From Anaerolineales bacterium UBA5195 (lineage in GTDB: Bacteria; Chloroflexota; Anaerolineae; Anaerolineales; Villigracilaceae), in assembly GCA_002412925.1 (NCBI GenBank), contig DHVZ01000076.1, positions 1 to 64,000 on the forward strand: a stretch of 64,000 bases of DNA. Reading direction: 5' to 3'. A model generated the notes under the pieces. That model was given only the letters and a program-made list of their open reading frames with translations, had not been told where the DNA came from and made no database searches. Of the stretch, positions 33,967-42,044 are shown piece by piece. A program made the position numbers and the translations under genes. Within the stretch, counting starts at the first letter, position 1, and each line of letters begins with the position of its first letter.

Positions 33967-34758
33967 TTATTGCTCCTTCTTACGAATGTATGGAGACGAT
34001 TTTCTCAATCTCAAGAACGAGAGACCCTGAACTGCCAATACAGTGATAATGGCCGTAAAAAAAGCAGCCGCAACCCCGGCGGATTCAATCAATACTGCCA
34101 GGACCAGGAAAAAGCCTGCAAAAGAGAACAGGCCAAGCAGCAGGCCGCGCAACACGCTGGCGGCCCCAGCGGCGCCCTGCAGCCGGTGGGCGAAAATGGT
34201 CAAAATCGCGGTGTAAAGCGGGATGGTCGAGAGCAGGCCTGTCAGGCGCGGCCCGATGAAGGGCGCAATTCCTGTTAACCCCAAAATGAAGCTGGTGCCA
34301 ATTAAAACCCGTGCCGGAAGATCCCAACGGCCGGGTTTGGTTTCGTTTGCCACAAGCTCTGCTCCTTTGGGCATTAGCCAAATCCCGACCAGGATGGCCA
34401 GCACTACCATTGCAAAGATTGGCGCGAGCGGCAGGACAAGATTCTGCATCAAAGTTGTGACAGCCGCAAAACACAGGATGCTGCCGGTAATGGTGAGCGG
34501 CCATTTGAAGCGCATTGCCAGCCAGGCATACGACAGGCAAAAAAACACCAGCGATAGCCCGCCGCTCAATGTGCCGAGTGCGGCAGATGCGGCAAACGCG
34601 CTCTCGTGGCTGAGTGCCAGGAAGAAAAGTACCGGGCCGGATGTCAGCGGCATGCCGACCAGCCAGCCGCTCACTGCCGGGCCCCAGCGCCGCCCTGCCA
34701 GGCTTGCGCCGCCGATAATCAACGGGGCGAGGATCAATTTCAAGGCCAGGAGGTTCAT
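33967..34758 (-). CDS. multi-spanning membrane protein, unknown
   Basis: 263 aa with about eight membrane helices. The N-terminal half has 'AGRRWGPAVSGWLVGMPLTSGPVLFF', a Gly/Pro-rich re-entrant-like stretch. The C-terminus is basic (RKSSPYIRKKEQ). The ATG overlaps the mevalonate kinase stop by 4 nt, and its end carries the ribosome site of the racemase gene. I do not recognise the family; a small transporter is likely. Confidence 0.75.
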   Translation of the reverse strand: MNLLALKLILAPLIIGGASLAGRRWGPAVSGWLVGMPLTSGPVLFFLALSHESAFAASAALGTLSGGLSLVFFCLSYAWLAMRFKWPLTITGSILCFAAVTTLMQNLVLPLAPIFAMVVLAILVGIWLMPKGAELVANETKPGRWDLPARVLIGTSFILGLTGIAPFIGPRLTGLLSTIPLYTAILTIFAHRLQGAAGAASVLRGLLLGLFSFAGFFLVLAVLIESAGVAAAFFTAIITVLAVQGLSFLRLRKSSPYIRKKEQ

Positions 34759-35681
34759 TGAATGGTTGTGATGATGGTACTTTTTGCCCCGGCGGACAAA
34801 AGCGCGGACGCGACTTTTTCAGCGCTTTCGGGCGTGACCAGCGCGAGCATATTCCCCCCGCGGCCGCCCCCTGATAATTTAGCGCCCATTGCCCCGGCAG
34901 TTCGGGCGGCCAAAACCAACCGGTCGAGTTCTGGCGATGAAACGGTCATTGCTTGCAGGAGGGCATGGTTGGCGTTCATTAGCGGTCCCAAATCTTGCCA
35001 AGCGCCGCTTTCGATGGCTTTTCTCGCCTCCCGGACAATCTCCGCCACCCGATCAAAAACGGCTTCCCAACGACTTTTATCCGCTTCCCAGAGTTTGCGC
35101 ACATCGTCAACGGCTTCTTTGGTCGGGGCAGAGAGGCCCGTATCGCCAATGACGATGGTAAAAGGACGGGCAACGCTGAAAGTCTCGATCGGCTGTCCGC
35201 GCACAAAATAGACTGGTATGGCGTAGGTGATGACGGTGTTATCGATACCCGAAGGCGTGCCGTGATGTAGTTTTTCGGCTTCATAACACAGCTTGTTGAC
35301 TTGTTCAGCGTTGAGCGGGTGAGCAAGATGGGCCGATAACGCCCGGATCATGGCAACGCTGACTGCCGCACCGGAGCCCAGCCCAGATGCGACCGGGATG
35401 GTAGAGGTCACTTTTATCTTTAGCGGAGGGGGAGTGGTAATGCCAGCAGTCAGGAATGTGTTTTTGATAATGGTAACAAGAGGATGGGTGGCAGGAAGCG
35501 CGGAGATATCTGAGTGCAAGGAAATGTCAGGGGCATCGAGCCAGATGCCAGCCTGGTTTGCATCCGATACTTCCACGTGCGCATTAACCTGTAAGACCGG
35601 CACTGCCAGCGCCGGGCGGTTGTAAACGACGGCGTGTTCGCCGAACAAAATGATTTTGCCGGGCGCAGAAGCGAAGGTCAT
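34755..35681 (-). CDS. mvk: mevalonate kinase
   Basis: 308 aa GHMP kinase. Motifs: 'SAPGKIILFGEHAVVYNRPALA', the ATP loop 'PVASGLGSGAAVSVAM', 'HGTPSGIDN' with the catalytic Asp, and 'GAKLSGGGRGGNMLAL' at the C-terminus. It phosphorylates mevalonate for isoprenoid synthesis. It overlaps the ubiA-like gene by 4 nt, which fits a shared role in making polyprenyl carriers. It also implies a mevalonate pathway in this bacterium. Confidence 0.92.
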   Translation of the reverse strand: MTFASAPGKIILFGEHAVVYNRPALAVPVLQVNAHVEVSDANQAGIWLDAPDISLHSDISALPATHPLVTIIKNTFLTAGITTPPPLKIKVTSTIPVASGLGSGAAVSVAMIRALSAHLAHPLNAEQVNKLCYEAEKLHHGTPSGIDNTVITYAIPVYFVRGQPIETFSVARPFTIVIGDTGLSAPTKEAVDDVRKLWEADKSRWEAVFDRVAEIVREARKAIESGAWQDLGPLMNANHALLQAMTVSSPELDRLVLAARTAGAMGAKLSGGGRGGNMLALVTPESAEKVASALLSAGAKSTIITTIQ

Positions 35682-36547
35682 GGAAGATAAAAAACAGCCA
35701 GGATGACCAGCCCCGTCAGCACCAGGGCAATCTGGATCGGGCGGTCAGTCAGCAAGACTTCCTCGGGCGCGCCCGCGTTTTGCGTCATCTGGATCAGGTA
35801 CAGGTAACGGAAAATGATGTAGGCTACGAAGGGGATGCTCAACATCATGACGTGATTATCCGGCAGGTTGGGAGCCGAGAAGGTGTAGAGCGAGTACGAA
35901 AGAATGGTGGCCGCTGAAACGATGGTAACGTACTGGTCGAGCAGGGGAATGCTGTAGCCTTCCAGGACCTTGCGGTGCGAACCGGCACCCTGCGCCAGCA
36001 GGGTCAGTTCGGCGCGGCGTTTGCCAAAACCGAGATAGAGCGAACCAAGCGTGGTGACCACGTATAGCCAAGGCGAGAAGCGCTCGACCACGATCAGCGT
36101 CACGCCCGCTTCGACGCGCAAGACAAAACCGGCGGCGATGATGAACACGTCCACGATGGGGATGTGTTTCAGCCATTTGGAGTAGGCCAGGTTGATGACC
36201 AGGTAGGCCGCCAGGACAGCGGCAAAGCTTGGCGCGAGCCAGTAACCCAGAAGCAGGGTGATGGCGACCAGCACGCTGGCTGCCGCCCAGGCCACGCTGA
36301 CGGGAAGTTTTCCTGAAGGCAGGGGGCGCTTCTTTTTGATCGGATGCTGGCGGTCAGCTTCGATGTCGGCGATGTCGTTGATGATGTAGACAACGCTGGA
36401 GATCAGGCAGAACAGGGCAAACCCGCCCAGAGTTCGCAGGAGCGCGGGCCACTGGAAAAGTTGTTTGTCGAAGACAAGCGCAAAAAAGACGAAGGCGTTC
36501 TTCGTCCATTGGCGCGGACGCATGGTTTTGAACAAGGCGCTAAGCAT
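35678..36547 (-). CDS. UbiA-family prenyltransferase, decaprenyl-phosphate phosphoribosyltransferase-like
   Basis: 289 aa with eight to nine membrane helices. The first acidic motif 'NDIADIEADRQHPIKKKRP' (NDxxDxxxDxxHPxKxxRP) is the form seen in decaprenyl-phosphate phosphoribosyltransferases such as Rv3806c. The second is 'YSKWLKHIPIVDVFIIAAGFVLR'. It would transfer phosphoribose to a polyprenyl phosphate in the membrane. First gene of a four-gene overlapping operon. The start has a -10 box TAAAAT 6 nt upstream. Confidence 0.85.
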   Translation of the reverse strand: MLSALFKTMRPRQWTKNAFVFFALVFDKQLFQWPALLRTLGGFALFCLISSVVYIINDIADIEADRQHPIKKKRPLPSGKLPVSVAWAAASVLVAITLLLGYWLAPSFAAVLAAYLVINLAYSKWLKHIPIVDVFIIAAGFVLRVEAGVTLIVVERFSPWLYVVTTLGSLYLGFGKRRAELTLLAQGAGSHRKVLEGYSIPLLDQYVTIVSAATILSYSLYTFSAPNLPDNHVMMLSIPFVAYIIFRYLYLIQMTQNAGAPEEVLLTDRPIQIALVLTGLVILAVFYLP

Positions 36548-36553
36548 GGGCTT

Positions 36554-36559
36554 ATTTTA
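36554..36559 (-). promoter_or_regulatory. -10 box for the leaderless ubiA-mvk operon
   Basis: TAAAAT on the minus strand, 6 nt before the ATG at 36547. The divergent tlyA has its own -10 box about 75 nt away. Confidence 0.5.
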
Positions 36560-36630
36560 CACGGTTTACGGAATACGCAACATACCATCCCGTAGCGAAG
36601 CGGAGTGGGCGGATTAAGTGATGCGTGGTG

Positions 36631-36636
36631 TAGAAT
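36631..36636 (+). promoter_or_regulatory. -10 box for leaderless tlyA
   Basis: TAGAAT 6 nt before the ATG at 36643; no ribosome site is present. Confidence 0.5.
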
Positions 36637-36642
36637 GTGAGT

Positions 36643-37470
36643 ATGCCCAAAACTCGCCTTGATCTCCTGCTTCTCGAACGCGGACTGGCCGAAACCCGTT
36701 CCAAGGCCCAGGCCATCATCATGGCCGGGCAGGTGCGCGTCAACGGGCAGATGGTCGATCGCGCCGGGTCTACTTTTGCGCCCGAGGTTCTGTTGGAAGT
36801 GGATTCGGGTCCACGCTTTGTCTCGCGCGGCGGTGAAAAGCTCCTGGCTGCATTGGAGGCTTTCCCGGTCAACCCGAGCGGACTCACCTGCGCCGATGTC
36901 GGCGCTTCGACAGGCGGTTTCAGCGACTGCCTGCTCCAGCATGGCGCGGAGAAAATCTATGCCATCGATGTGGGCAAAGGCATCCTGCACTGGAAACTGC
37001 GTTCCGACCCGCGCATCGTTGTCATGGAAAGTACCAATGCTCGTTATGTCGAGTCGCTGCCTGAACCGGTGCAGTTGGTGGTCTGCGATGCTTCGTTTAT
37101 TTCCCTTAAAACCTTGCTGCCGGTATTTTCCCGTTGGCTGGCTCCCCTCTCACCCCTGCGCCCATCTCCCGTAGGGAGATGGGATGGGGGTGAGGGGGGT
37201 GTTAACGTCATCACTCTGATCAAACCCCAGTTCGAAGCTGGACGTGTCGACGTGGCGCGCGGGCGTGGCGTAGTGCGCGACCCCGAAATCCATCGCAAAG
37301 TGCTGTTTGATATCCTGGCTTTTGTCCAAACCCAGGGTTTCGGCATCCGTGGGCTGATCCGTTCGCCGTTAAAAGGCCCTGAAGGGAATATCGAGTTTTT
37401 GTCCTGGTTCGATCGACAAAAAATCAGCGTGGATGTCTCCACGCTGATTGAAAATGCTCTCTCCCTTTGA
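36643..37470 (+). CDS. tlyA: TlyA-type rRNA 2'-O-methyltransferase with an in-frame repeat insertion
   Basis: 275 aa. An N-terminal S4 RNA-binding domain ('RLDLLLLERGLAETRSKAQAIIMAG') is followed by an FtsJ-like methyltransferase domain: 'CADVGASTGGFSDCLLQHGAEKIYAIDVG', 'VVCDASFISL' and 'LIKPQFEAGR'. Between the last two, a palindromic DNA repeat (37144-37197) encodes about 18 extra residues ('LSPLRPSPVGRWDGGEGG') without breaking the frame. TlyA methylates 16S and 23S rRNA or acts as a haemolysin-like protein in some species. Confidence 0.9.
   Translation: MPKTRLDLLLLERGLAETRSKAQAIIMAGQVRVNGQMVDRAGSTFAPEVLLEVDSGPRFVSRGGEKLLAALEAFPVNPSGLTCADVGASTGGFSDCLLQHGAEKIYAIDVGKGILHWKLRSDPRIVVMESTNARYVESLPEPVQLVVCDASFISLKTLLPVFSRWLAPLSPLRPSPVGRWDGGEGGVNVITLIKPQFEAGRVDVARGRGVVRDPEIHRKVLFDILAFVQTQGFGIRGLIRSPLKGPEGNIEFLSWFDRQKISVDVSTLIENALSL
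37144..37197 (+). repeat. palindromic repeat inserted inside tlyA
   Basis: CCCATCTCCC (37161-37170) and GGGAGATGGG (37174-37183) pair exactly around GTA. The flanks CCCCTCTCACCCC and GGGGGTGAGGGG extend the stem with small bulges. This type of C/G-rich palindrome is normally intergenic. Confidence 0.75.
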
Positions 37471-37521
37471 TATTTCCCCTTTATTTTGCATTGCCTTTCG
37501 CAAAATGGGGGGATAGGGGGG

Positions 37522-38469
37522 TTAATCCACCACCTGCCTGCGCCCCTCGGCCAGGATTTGGTCGATGGTCAGGTCCTGGTGTTGTAGATCGGCTGGGTGG
37601 TAATGGACATGCACCCGGCTGACGTTGGGGATCTCGTGGCAAATCAGTTTTTCCACATCACTGGCGATTTCATCCCCTGCTGAAACGGACAGGTTGCCAT
37701 CCACGCCGATCGTCATGTTAATGACGCTGTGCGGCCCGAACCGATGGGCCTGAACCTCATGCAACTGTTTCGCGCCTGGGACTTTTTCCAGGAGCGCAGA
37801 AATTTGTCCGGCCAGTTCCTTGCTCGGAACGGCGTCCATCAATTCCACCGAGGATTCGCGCAAAATATAAATGCCGGTACGCAGGATCAGGATTGCCACA
37901 ATCGCGCCCGCCAGCGGATCCACCCAGGGCAAGCCGCGCTGTCCCAGGAAAATACCGACCGAGGCAGCCATGGCGGAGAACAGGTCATTGCGATGATCGT
38001 AGGCCATCGCCGTTACCACCGGGTTATTGGTTTCTTTTCCCAGCTTGCGGACGAAGATGGTCAGGAAGATTTTGATGGCCACGGTCAATAGAGCCACCCA
38101 CAGTGCGATGGTCGAGGCGCCCTGTGAAGTCGTGACCCCCGTTAGTAAATCCCAGATCTTGTCCACCGCATCCCAGAAAACGGCGACGGCGGTTGTAACT
38201 ATAAAAGACCCTACCACCACGGCGGCGATACTTTCCAATTGCTGGTGACCGTAGGGATGTTCGTCATCGGCGGGTTTGTTCGCCATGCGCACAAAGATGC
38301 TGGCTACCACGTAATAGGCCACGTCAGAGGTGGAGTTGATGCCTTCAGCCAACAAAGCCGGGCTGTGCCCAACCACCCCAAAGTATGTTTTTAGTGCGGC
38401 CAGGCCAATATTGGTCCCCAGGCCGAGATTCACGGCCAGTAGACTTTTTTGATCGCGTTCGTGTGACAT
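37522..38469 (-). CDS. cation diffusion facilitator family metal transporter
   Basis: 315 aa from the ATG at 38469. The membrane domain has 'ALLAEGINSTSDVAYYV' and a second metal site region 'AMAYDHRNDLFSAMAASVGI'. 'DEHPYGHQQLESIAA' is the family loop. The C-terminal cytosolic domain holds His residues ('HEVQAHRFGPHSVINM', 'VHVHYHPADLQHQ'). It exports divalent metal such as Zn or Mn. A -10 box TACAAT lies 6 nt before the start; the longer frame to 38568 crosses that promoter. Confidence 0.88.
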   Translation of the reverse strand: MSHERDQKSLLAVNLGLGTNIGLAALKTYFGVVGHSPALLAEGINSTSDVAYYVVASIFVRMANKPADDEHPYGHQQLESIAAVVVGSFIVTTAVAVFWDAVDKIWDLLTGVTTSQGASTIALWVALLTVAIKIFLTIFVRKLGKETNNPVVTAMAYDHRNDLFSAMAASVGIFLGQRGLPWVDPLAGAIVAILILRTGIYILRESSVELMDAVPSKELAGQISALLEKVPGAKQLHEVQAHRFGPHSVINMTIGVDGNLSVSAGDEIASDVEKLICHEIPNVSRVHVHYHPADLQHQDLTIDQILAEGRRQVVD

Positions 38470-38475
38470 TGGTTG

Positions 38476-38481
38476 ATTGTA
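38476..38481 (-). promoter_or_regulatory. -10 box for the leaderless CDF gene
   Basis: TACAAT on the minus strand, 6 nt before the ATG at 38469. Confidence 0.45.
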
Positions 38482-38550
38482 TCGGTAACCATCAAAGGAT
38501 GGAATGGTCAAAAGGTGGTTTTGGGGAGTTTTCGCGATAAAGCCTTGCGT

Positions 38551-38642
38551 TATCCCAAAATGCGGCACTCTTCACCCTGCATCCCGCAAGCTCATCGTAG
38601 CAAGTGAAAGCGGGGCTGGCCGGAATATTCTGGAGATCCGGG
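38551..38642 (+). repeat. dispersed intergenic repeat, copy D (right part)
   Basis: TATCCCAAAATGCGGCACTC (38551-38570) and, after about 50 nt, CCGGAATATTCTGGAGATCC. These match the right half of copy E (CCCAATATGCGGCACTC, then CGGAAAATCCTGGAGA). Confidence 0.65.
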
Positions 38643-38719
38643 TTACCGCCGCCGTATTTCAATGAAAACCAGGCGGTATAATAACCTCGTTTTCGTCTGT
38701 TTCTCAGGGAGTCTTTTGT

Positions 38720-39136
38720 ATGAATTGTCCCAAATGCGCCATCACACTGACCAGGAAATATTACAAAGGGATGATCGAAGTGGATTATTGTCCCAACTGC
38801 CGGGGCATGTGGCTGGATTTTGTCGAACTAGACCAGCTAGAGGATGTAGCCTTCGACGAAGATCAGTTCAAAGGCTCACTGGTGCATCGCGAATGTGATG
38901 TGGATTGCAAATGTCCTGCTTGCGGCGGGCATATGCACGAGTTCCAGTATCGTCTGTATAACCTGAAACTGGACTTGTGCCCCGAGAAACACGGCTTCTG
39001 GCTGGATGCGGGCGAGGACGAGCGCGTGATCGAGATCATGCGCACCCATCAGGATCGGATCAAGCGCAAAAAAGAGGCTGAATCCGAGTGGAAGAATTTC
39101 TTGAAAGGGCTACACTCATTTTTCAAACAGGTATGA
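38720..39136 (+). CDS. TFIIB-type zinc-ribbon protein
   Basis: 138 aa. It begins MNCPKC and has 'VDYCPNCRGMWLD' (zf-TFIIB signature), then a second set 'CKCPACGGHM' and 'CPEKHGFWLDAGE'. The C-terminus is a charged helix. Probably a metal-binding adaptor; role unknown. GGGAG lies 8 nt before the ATG. Its stop overlaps the start of the GT-C gene (ATGA). Confidence 0.85.
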   Translation: MNCPKCAITLTRKYYKGMIEVDYCPNCRGMWLDFVELDQLEDVAFDEDQFKGSLVHRECDVDCKCPACGGHMHEFQYRLYNLKLDLCPEKHGFWLDAGEDERVIEIMRTHQDRIKRKKEAESEWKNFLKGLHSFFKQV

Positions 39137-41136
39137 AAGCTTTCTGCCGCCGGTACGCCATTCCCCTTCTCCTTCTGGCTGTCACGGTGCTGGCCTATGG
39201 CTGGCAGCTTACCCGCCTCGGCTTTTACTGGGATGATTGGGTCTTTGTCTACCGCTACCAGACGCTGGGGGTGTTAAATACCATTTTTTACGGTGGTACC
39301 CGCCAGTTGGGTGTCTTTGCGCTCATGCCCGGCTTTTTGCTGGCCGGAGATTCGCCCCTGCTTTGGCATATCTACAGCCTGCTGTTGCGCTGGGGTGTGG
39401 CGTTGCTCTTCTGGTGGGCGCTCAATAAAATCTGGCCCGCGCAAAAGACGGCTATCACGCTCATGGCGGCGCTCTTTGCCGTCCATCCAGCCTTCAGCCA
39501 GCAGTCGATCTCGGTTGTTTACAGCCTGCAATTTGTCACCTATGCCATCTTTTTGCTTTCGTTCGGATGGATGGCCAGCGCCGAGCGCGCCGTTTCGCGC
39601 CGCTGGCTCTGGCTTGCGCTGGCCCTTGCTGGGCAGGCGCTGCACTTATTTATTGTCGAATACTTTGTCGGGTTGGAAGTGATCCGTCCGTTGGCGTTTT
39701 ACTTCCTGCAACCCGGCGAAAGCCGCTGGCGGCGGGCCAAGTCCGCTTTCGTCCGCTGGCTGCCCTACCTGCTGGTTCTGATGGTTTACGCGGTTTGGCG
39801 TTCGGGCGTGCTTGGCGGCGGCTTTGATGATTACGAATACAAGACCTTCGGCGCTTTCCTGCGCCTTGATCCGCGTGCGGCGCTTGTCGAAGCGGTCGAA
39901 TATGGATTGAAAGATATCCTGCTTTTGCTGGTGAATACCTGGAATGGCACGCTTTCCCCAGCCATAATCAATCTTGGCCAACCGTATAACTTTTTCTCGC
40001 TCATTGTGGCCGTGTTTTCGGCCTTTGGATTGTCTTTTGCGCTTTCACGCCTGGAACTGGAGACCGACAGCCCCGAAAACGACGGGTTTTTGGCGCAGGC
40101 TGCCTTCCTGGCGTTTGCCGCCGTTGTGGTAAGTTTTATCCCCTCCTGGTTTGTGCGCCGCCATATTGTCGAGCCGGGTAATTTCGGCGATCGTTTCGCC
40201 CTGGCGGGCCTGTTTGGCGCGAGCATGCTGGTGGTGGTTTTTGCACGCTTCTTTGGCGGGCGGCGTGAGCGCGGCACTCTGCTGGCTGCGCTGTTTGTTG
40301 GGCTGGCCATCGGCGCGCAAATCCGTTATGCCAACAGCTATCGCTGGGATTGGGAACGGCAACTGCGTACCTATTGGCAGGTATCCTGGCGCGCGCCGGC
40401 TCTCCAGCCGGGGACGGTGCTGGTGGGATTCGATTCCATTTCGACAACGACGGTCAACTACGTGGGCGCGTTCGCGTTTAATAATCTCTACCAACCCGAC
40501 CCGCCGCCTGCCATGCCGGCCATCTGGTATCTGAACTACCCGAAGACGAACATCGCTGTTAACCTGGATAGGTTTCGTTCCGGTCAGTGGGTTTTTAAGG
40601 ATGAGTTTGACCTGTATACTGTCTTGCTTACCCCGCAAAACAGCCTGGGCGTGGATTATACCGACGGGCGCTGTATCAAAATCCTGACATCCGATGATCT
40701 GGCCAACTACAGCCTGGCCGACGAATTTCGCCCGGTGGCCGGGTTTTCCAACCCGGCATTGATCCAGCCCGAAAGCGGATTCCCGCCTCAGCAGCGAATT
40801 TTTGGCCCCGAGCCGAACGCCAACTGGTGCTACTACTTCCAAAAAGCTGACCTGGCCCGCCAGTTGGGCGATTGGGAGAGGGTCATCTCCCTCAAAAAAG
40901 AAGCCGACAAAGCCGGTTTTGAGCCGCTGAGCGCTTACGAACTGATGCCCTTCATCGAAGCCTATGCCATGCGTGCTGAGTGGAGCGCAGCCCAAAAGCT
41001 GACCACCCAGGCCTACAAATCCCTGCCAAAAAGCCTCGACGGCCTGTGCCTGGTCTGGCAGCGCGTCGGTCAGCCTGCGCCGGAAGGGTACGAGGCGGCC
41101 TTCCAGCAGGTGAATGGGCAGTTGGGCTGTCGGTGA
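39133..41136 (+). CDS. GT-C type membrane glycosyltransferase-like protein
   Basis: 667 aa, about 11 membrane helices, then a soluble C-terminal third. The acidic motif after helix 1 is 'FYWDDWVF', the place where GT-C enzymes have their catalytic Asp. The C-terminal region (about 450-660) includes 'WCYYFQKADLARQLGDWERV' and looks like helical repeats. It probably moves a sugar from a polyprenyl-phosphate donor outside the cell. Its start overlaps the zinc-ribbon gene by 4 nt. Confidence 0.72.
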   Translation: MKAFCRRYAIPLLLLAVTVLAYGWQLTRLGFYWDDWVFVYRYQTLGVLNTIFYGGTRQLGVFALMPGFLLAGDSPLLWHIYSLLLRWGVALLFWWALNKIWPAQKTAITLMAALFAVHPAFSQQSISVVYSLQFVTYAIFLLSFGWMASAERAVSRRWLWLALALAGQALHLFIVEYFVGLEVIRPLAFYFLQPGESRWRRAKSAFVRWLPYLLVLMVYAVWRSGVLGGGFDDYEYKTFGAFLRLDPRAALVEAVEYGLKDILLLLVNTWNGTLSPAIINLGQPYNFFSLIVAVFSAFGLSFALSRLELETDSPENDGFLAQAAFLAFAAVVVSFIPSWFVRRHIVEPGNFGDRFALAGLFGASMLVVVFARFFGGRRERGTLLAALFVGLAIGAQIRYANSYRWDWERQLRTYWQVSWRAPALQPGTVLVGFDSISTTTVNYVGAFAFNNLYQPDPPPAMPAIWYLNYPKTNIAVNLDRFRSGQWVFKDEFDLYTVLLTPQNSLGVDYTDGRCIKILTSDDLANYSLADEFRPVAGFSNPALIQPESGFPPQQRIFGPEPNANWCYYFQKADLARQLGDWERVISLKKEADKAGFEPLSAYELMPFIEAYAMRAEWSAAQKLTTQAYKSLPKSLDGLCLVWQRVGQPAPEGYEAAFQQVNGQLGCR

Positions 41137-41143
41137 AATTTTC

Positions 41144-41174
41144 CTGTAGGTCACGTTTTAAACGCGACCTACAG
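41144..41174. repeat. GTCACGTTT-type palindrome, copy 1
   Basis: CTGTAGGTCACG and CGCGACCTACAG around TTTTAAA; one mismatched pair. The close relative at 55661-55691 is perfect. Confidence 0.75.
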
Positions 41175-41227
41175 CTTACTGAAAAGAGTACAATAAGATT
41201 GCGATCCGGCATAAAAAGGAGTCACTC

Positions 41228-41854
41228 ATGGCCAAGAATTACACCCAGAGCATGTTAGGCGAAAACGAACGCATATTATTGATCACGCGCCAGCACTGGT
41301 TTGTGCTCTTCAGTGCGATTCTGGCAGAGGTCGTAGTAACGTTGATTGTGATCGCTGCAATCTCCGCCTTGACAGTAATTTCTCTTAATCCCCTGGCCGC
41401 CCTTGGTTTTCTACTCGTATTGATCCCGGTGGCGATCATGCTGCGCGATATCCTGGTCTGGTATAACCGCCAGTATATCGTCACCAACCGGCGCGTGATC
41501 CAGATTTTTGGCATTTTCAATAAAAACGTGGTCGATTCTTCGCTGGAAAAAGTCAACGATGTCAAGATGACTCAGTCCTTCTTTGGCCGGTTATTCGATT
41601 ATGGGGATGTGGAAATCCTGACCGCCAGTGAACAGGGCAGCAACCTGTTCAAACGGATCGGCGACCCGATTAAATTTAAAACTGCGATGTTGAATGCCAA
41701 GGAAAGCCTGGGTTTTGACGAAGATCGGCCCCGCGCCCAACCCGCCGAGAGCATCCCGGCCATGATCGCCGAACTGGATGAGTTACGCAAGAAGGGGATT
41801 GTCACCGAAGCGGAATTCCAGGCGAAGAAAGCTCAACTGTTGGCGAAGATGTAA
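41228..41854 (+). CDS. PH domain (YdbS-like) membrane protein with SHOCT tail
   Basis: 208 aa. Two membrane helices (about residues 25-70) are followed by a bacterial PH domain: 'DILVWYNRQYIVTNRRVIQ', 'VDSSLEKVNDVKMTQSFFGRLFDYGDVEI'. The C-terminal 35 residues ('MIAELDELRKKGIVTEAEFQAKKAQLL') are a SHOCT motif. A TACAAT -10 box at 41190-41195 and an AAGGAG ribosome site precede it. Function unknown. Confidence 0.85.
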   Translation: MAKNYTQSMLGENERILLITRQHWFVLFSAILAEVVVTLIVIAAISALTVISLNPLAALGFLLVLIPVAIMLRDILVWYNRQYIVTNRRVIQIFGIFNKNVVDSSLEKVNDVKMTQSFFGRLFDYGDVEILTASEQGSNLFKRIGDPIKFKTAMLNAKESLGFDEDRPRAQPAESIPAMIAELDELRKKGIVTEAEFQAKKAQLLAKM

Positions 41855-41867
41855 TTGTCGGTGCATG

Positions 41868-41927
41868 GTAGGGGCACGGCAGAAACGGCCACGATTTTGA
41901 CGCGAGATCGTCCCGCCGTGCCCCTAC
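41868..41927. repeat. GTAGGGGCACGGC inverted repeat
   Basis: GTAGGGGCACGGC (41868-41880) and GCCGTGCCCCTAC (41915-41927) are perfect 13-bp arms 34 nt apart. Related in sequence to the palindrome at 43849-43877. Confidence 0.8.
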
Positions 41928-42044
41928 TTGTTGTTTTTGAATGAAAATCGGCGCGACCCGGCCAAAAATGAAGGCTGGGGCGCGCGGGGGCGTTAATAGG
42001 TATAGATACTCTTAAATCGGGTATACTTTAGCCGCTTAAAGCCT

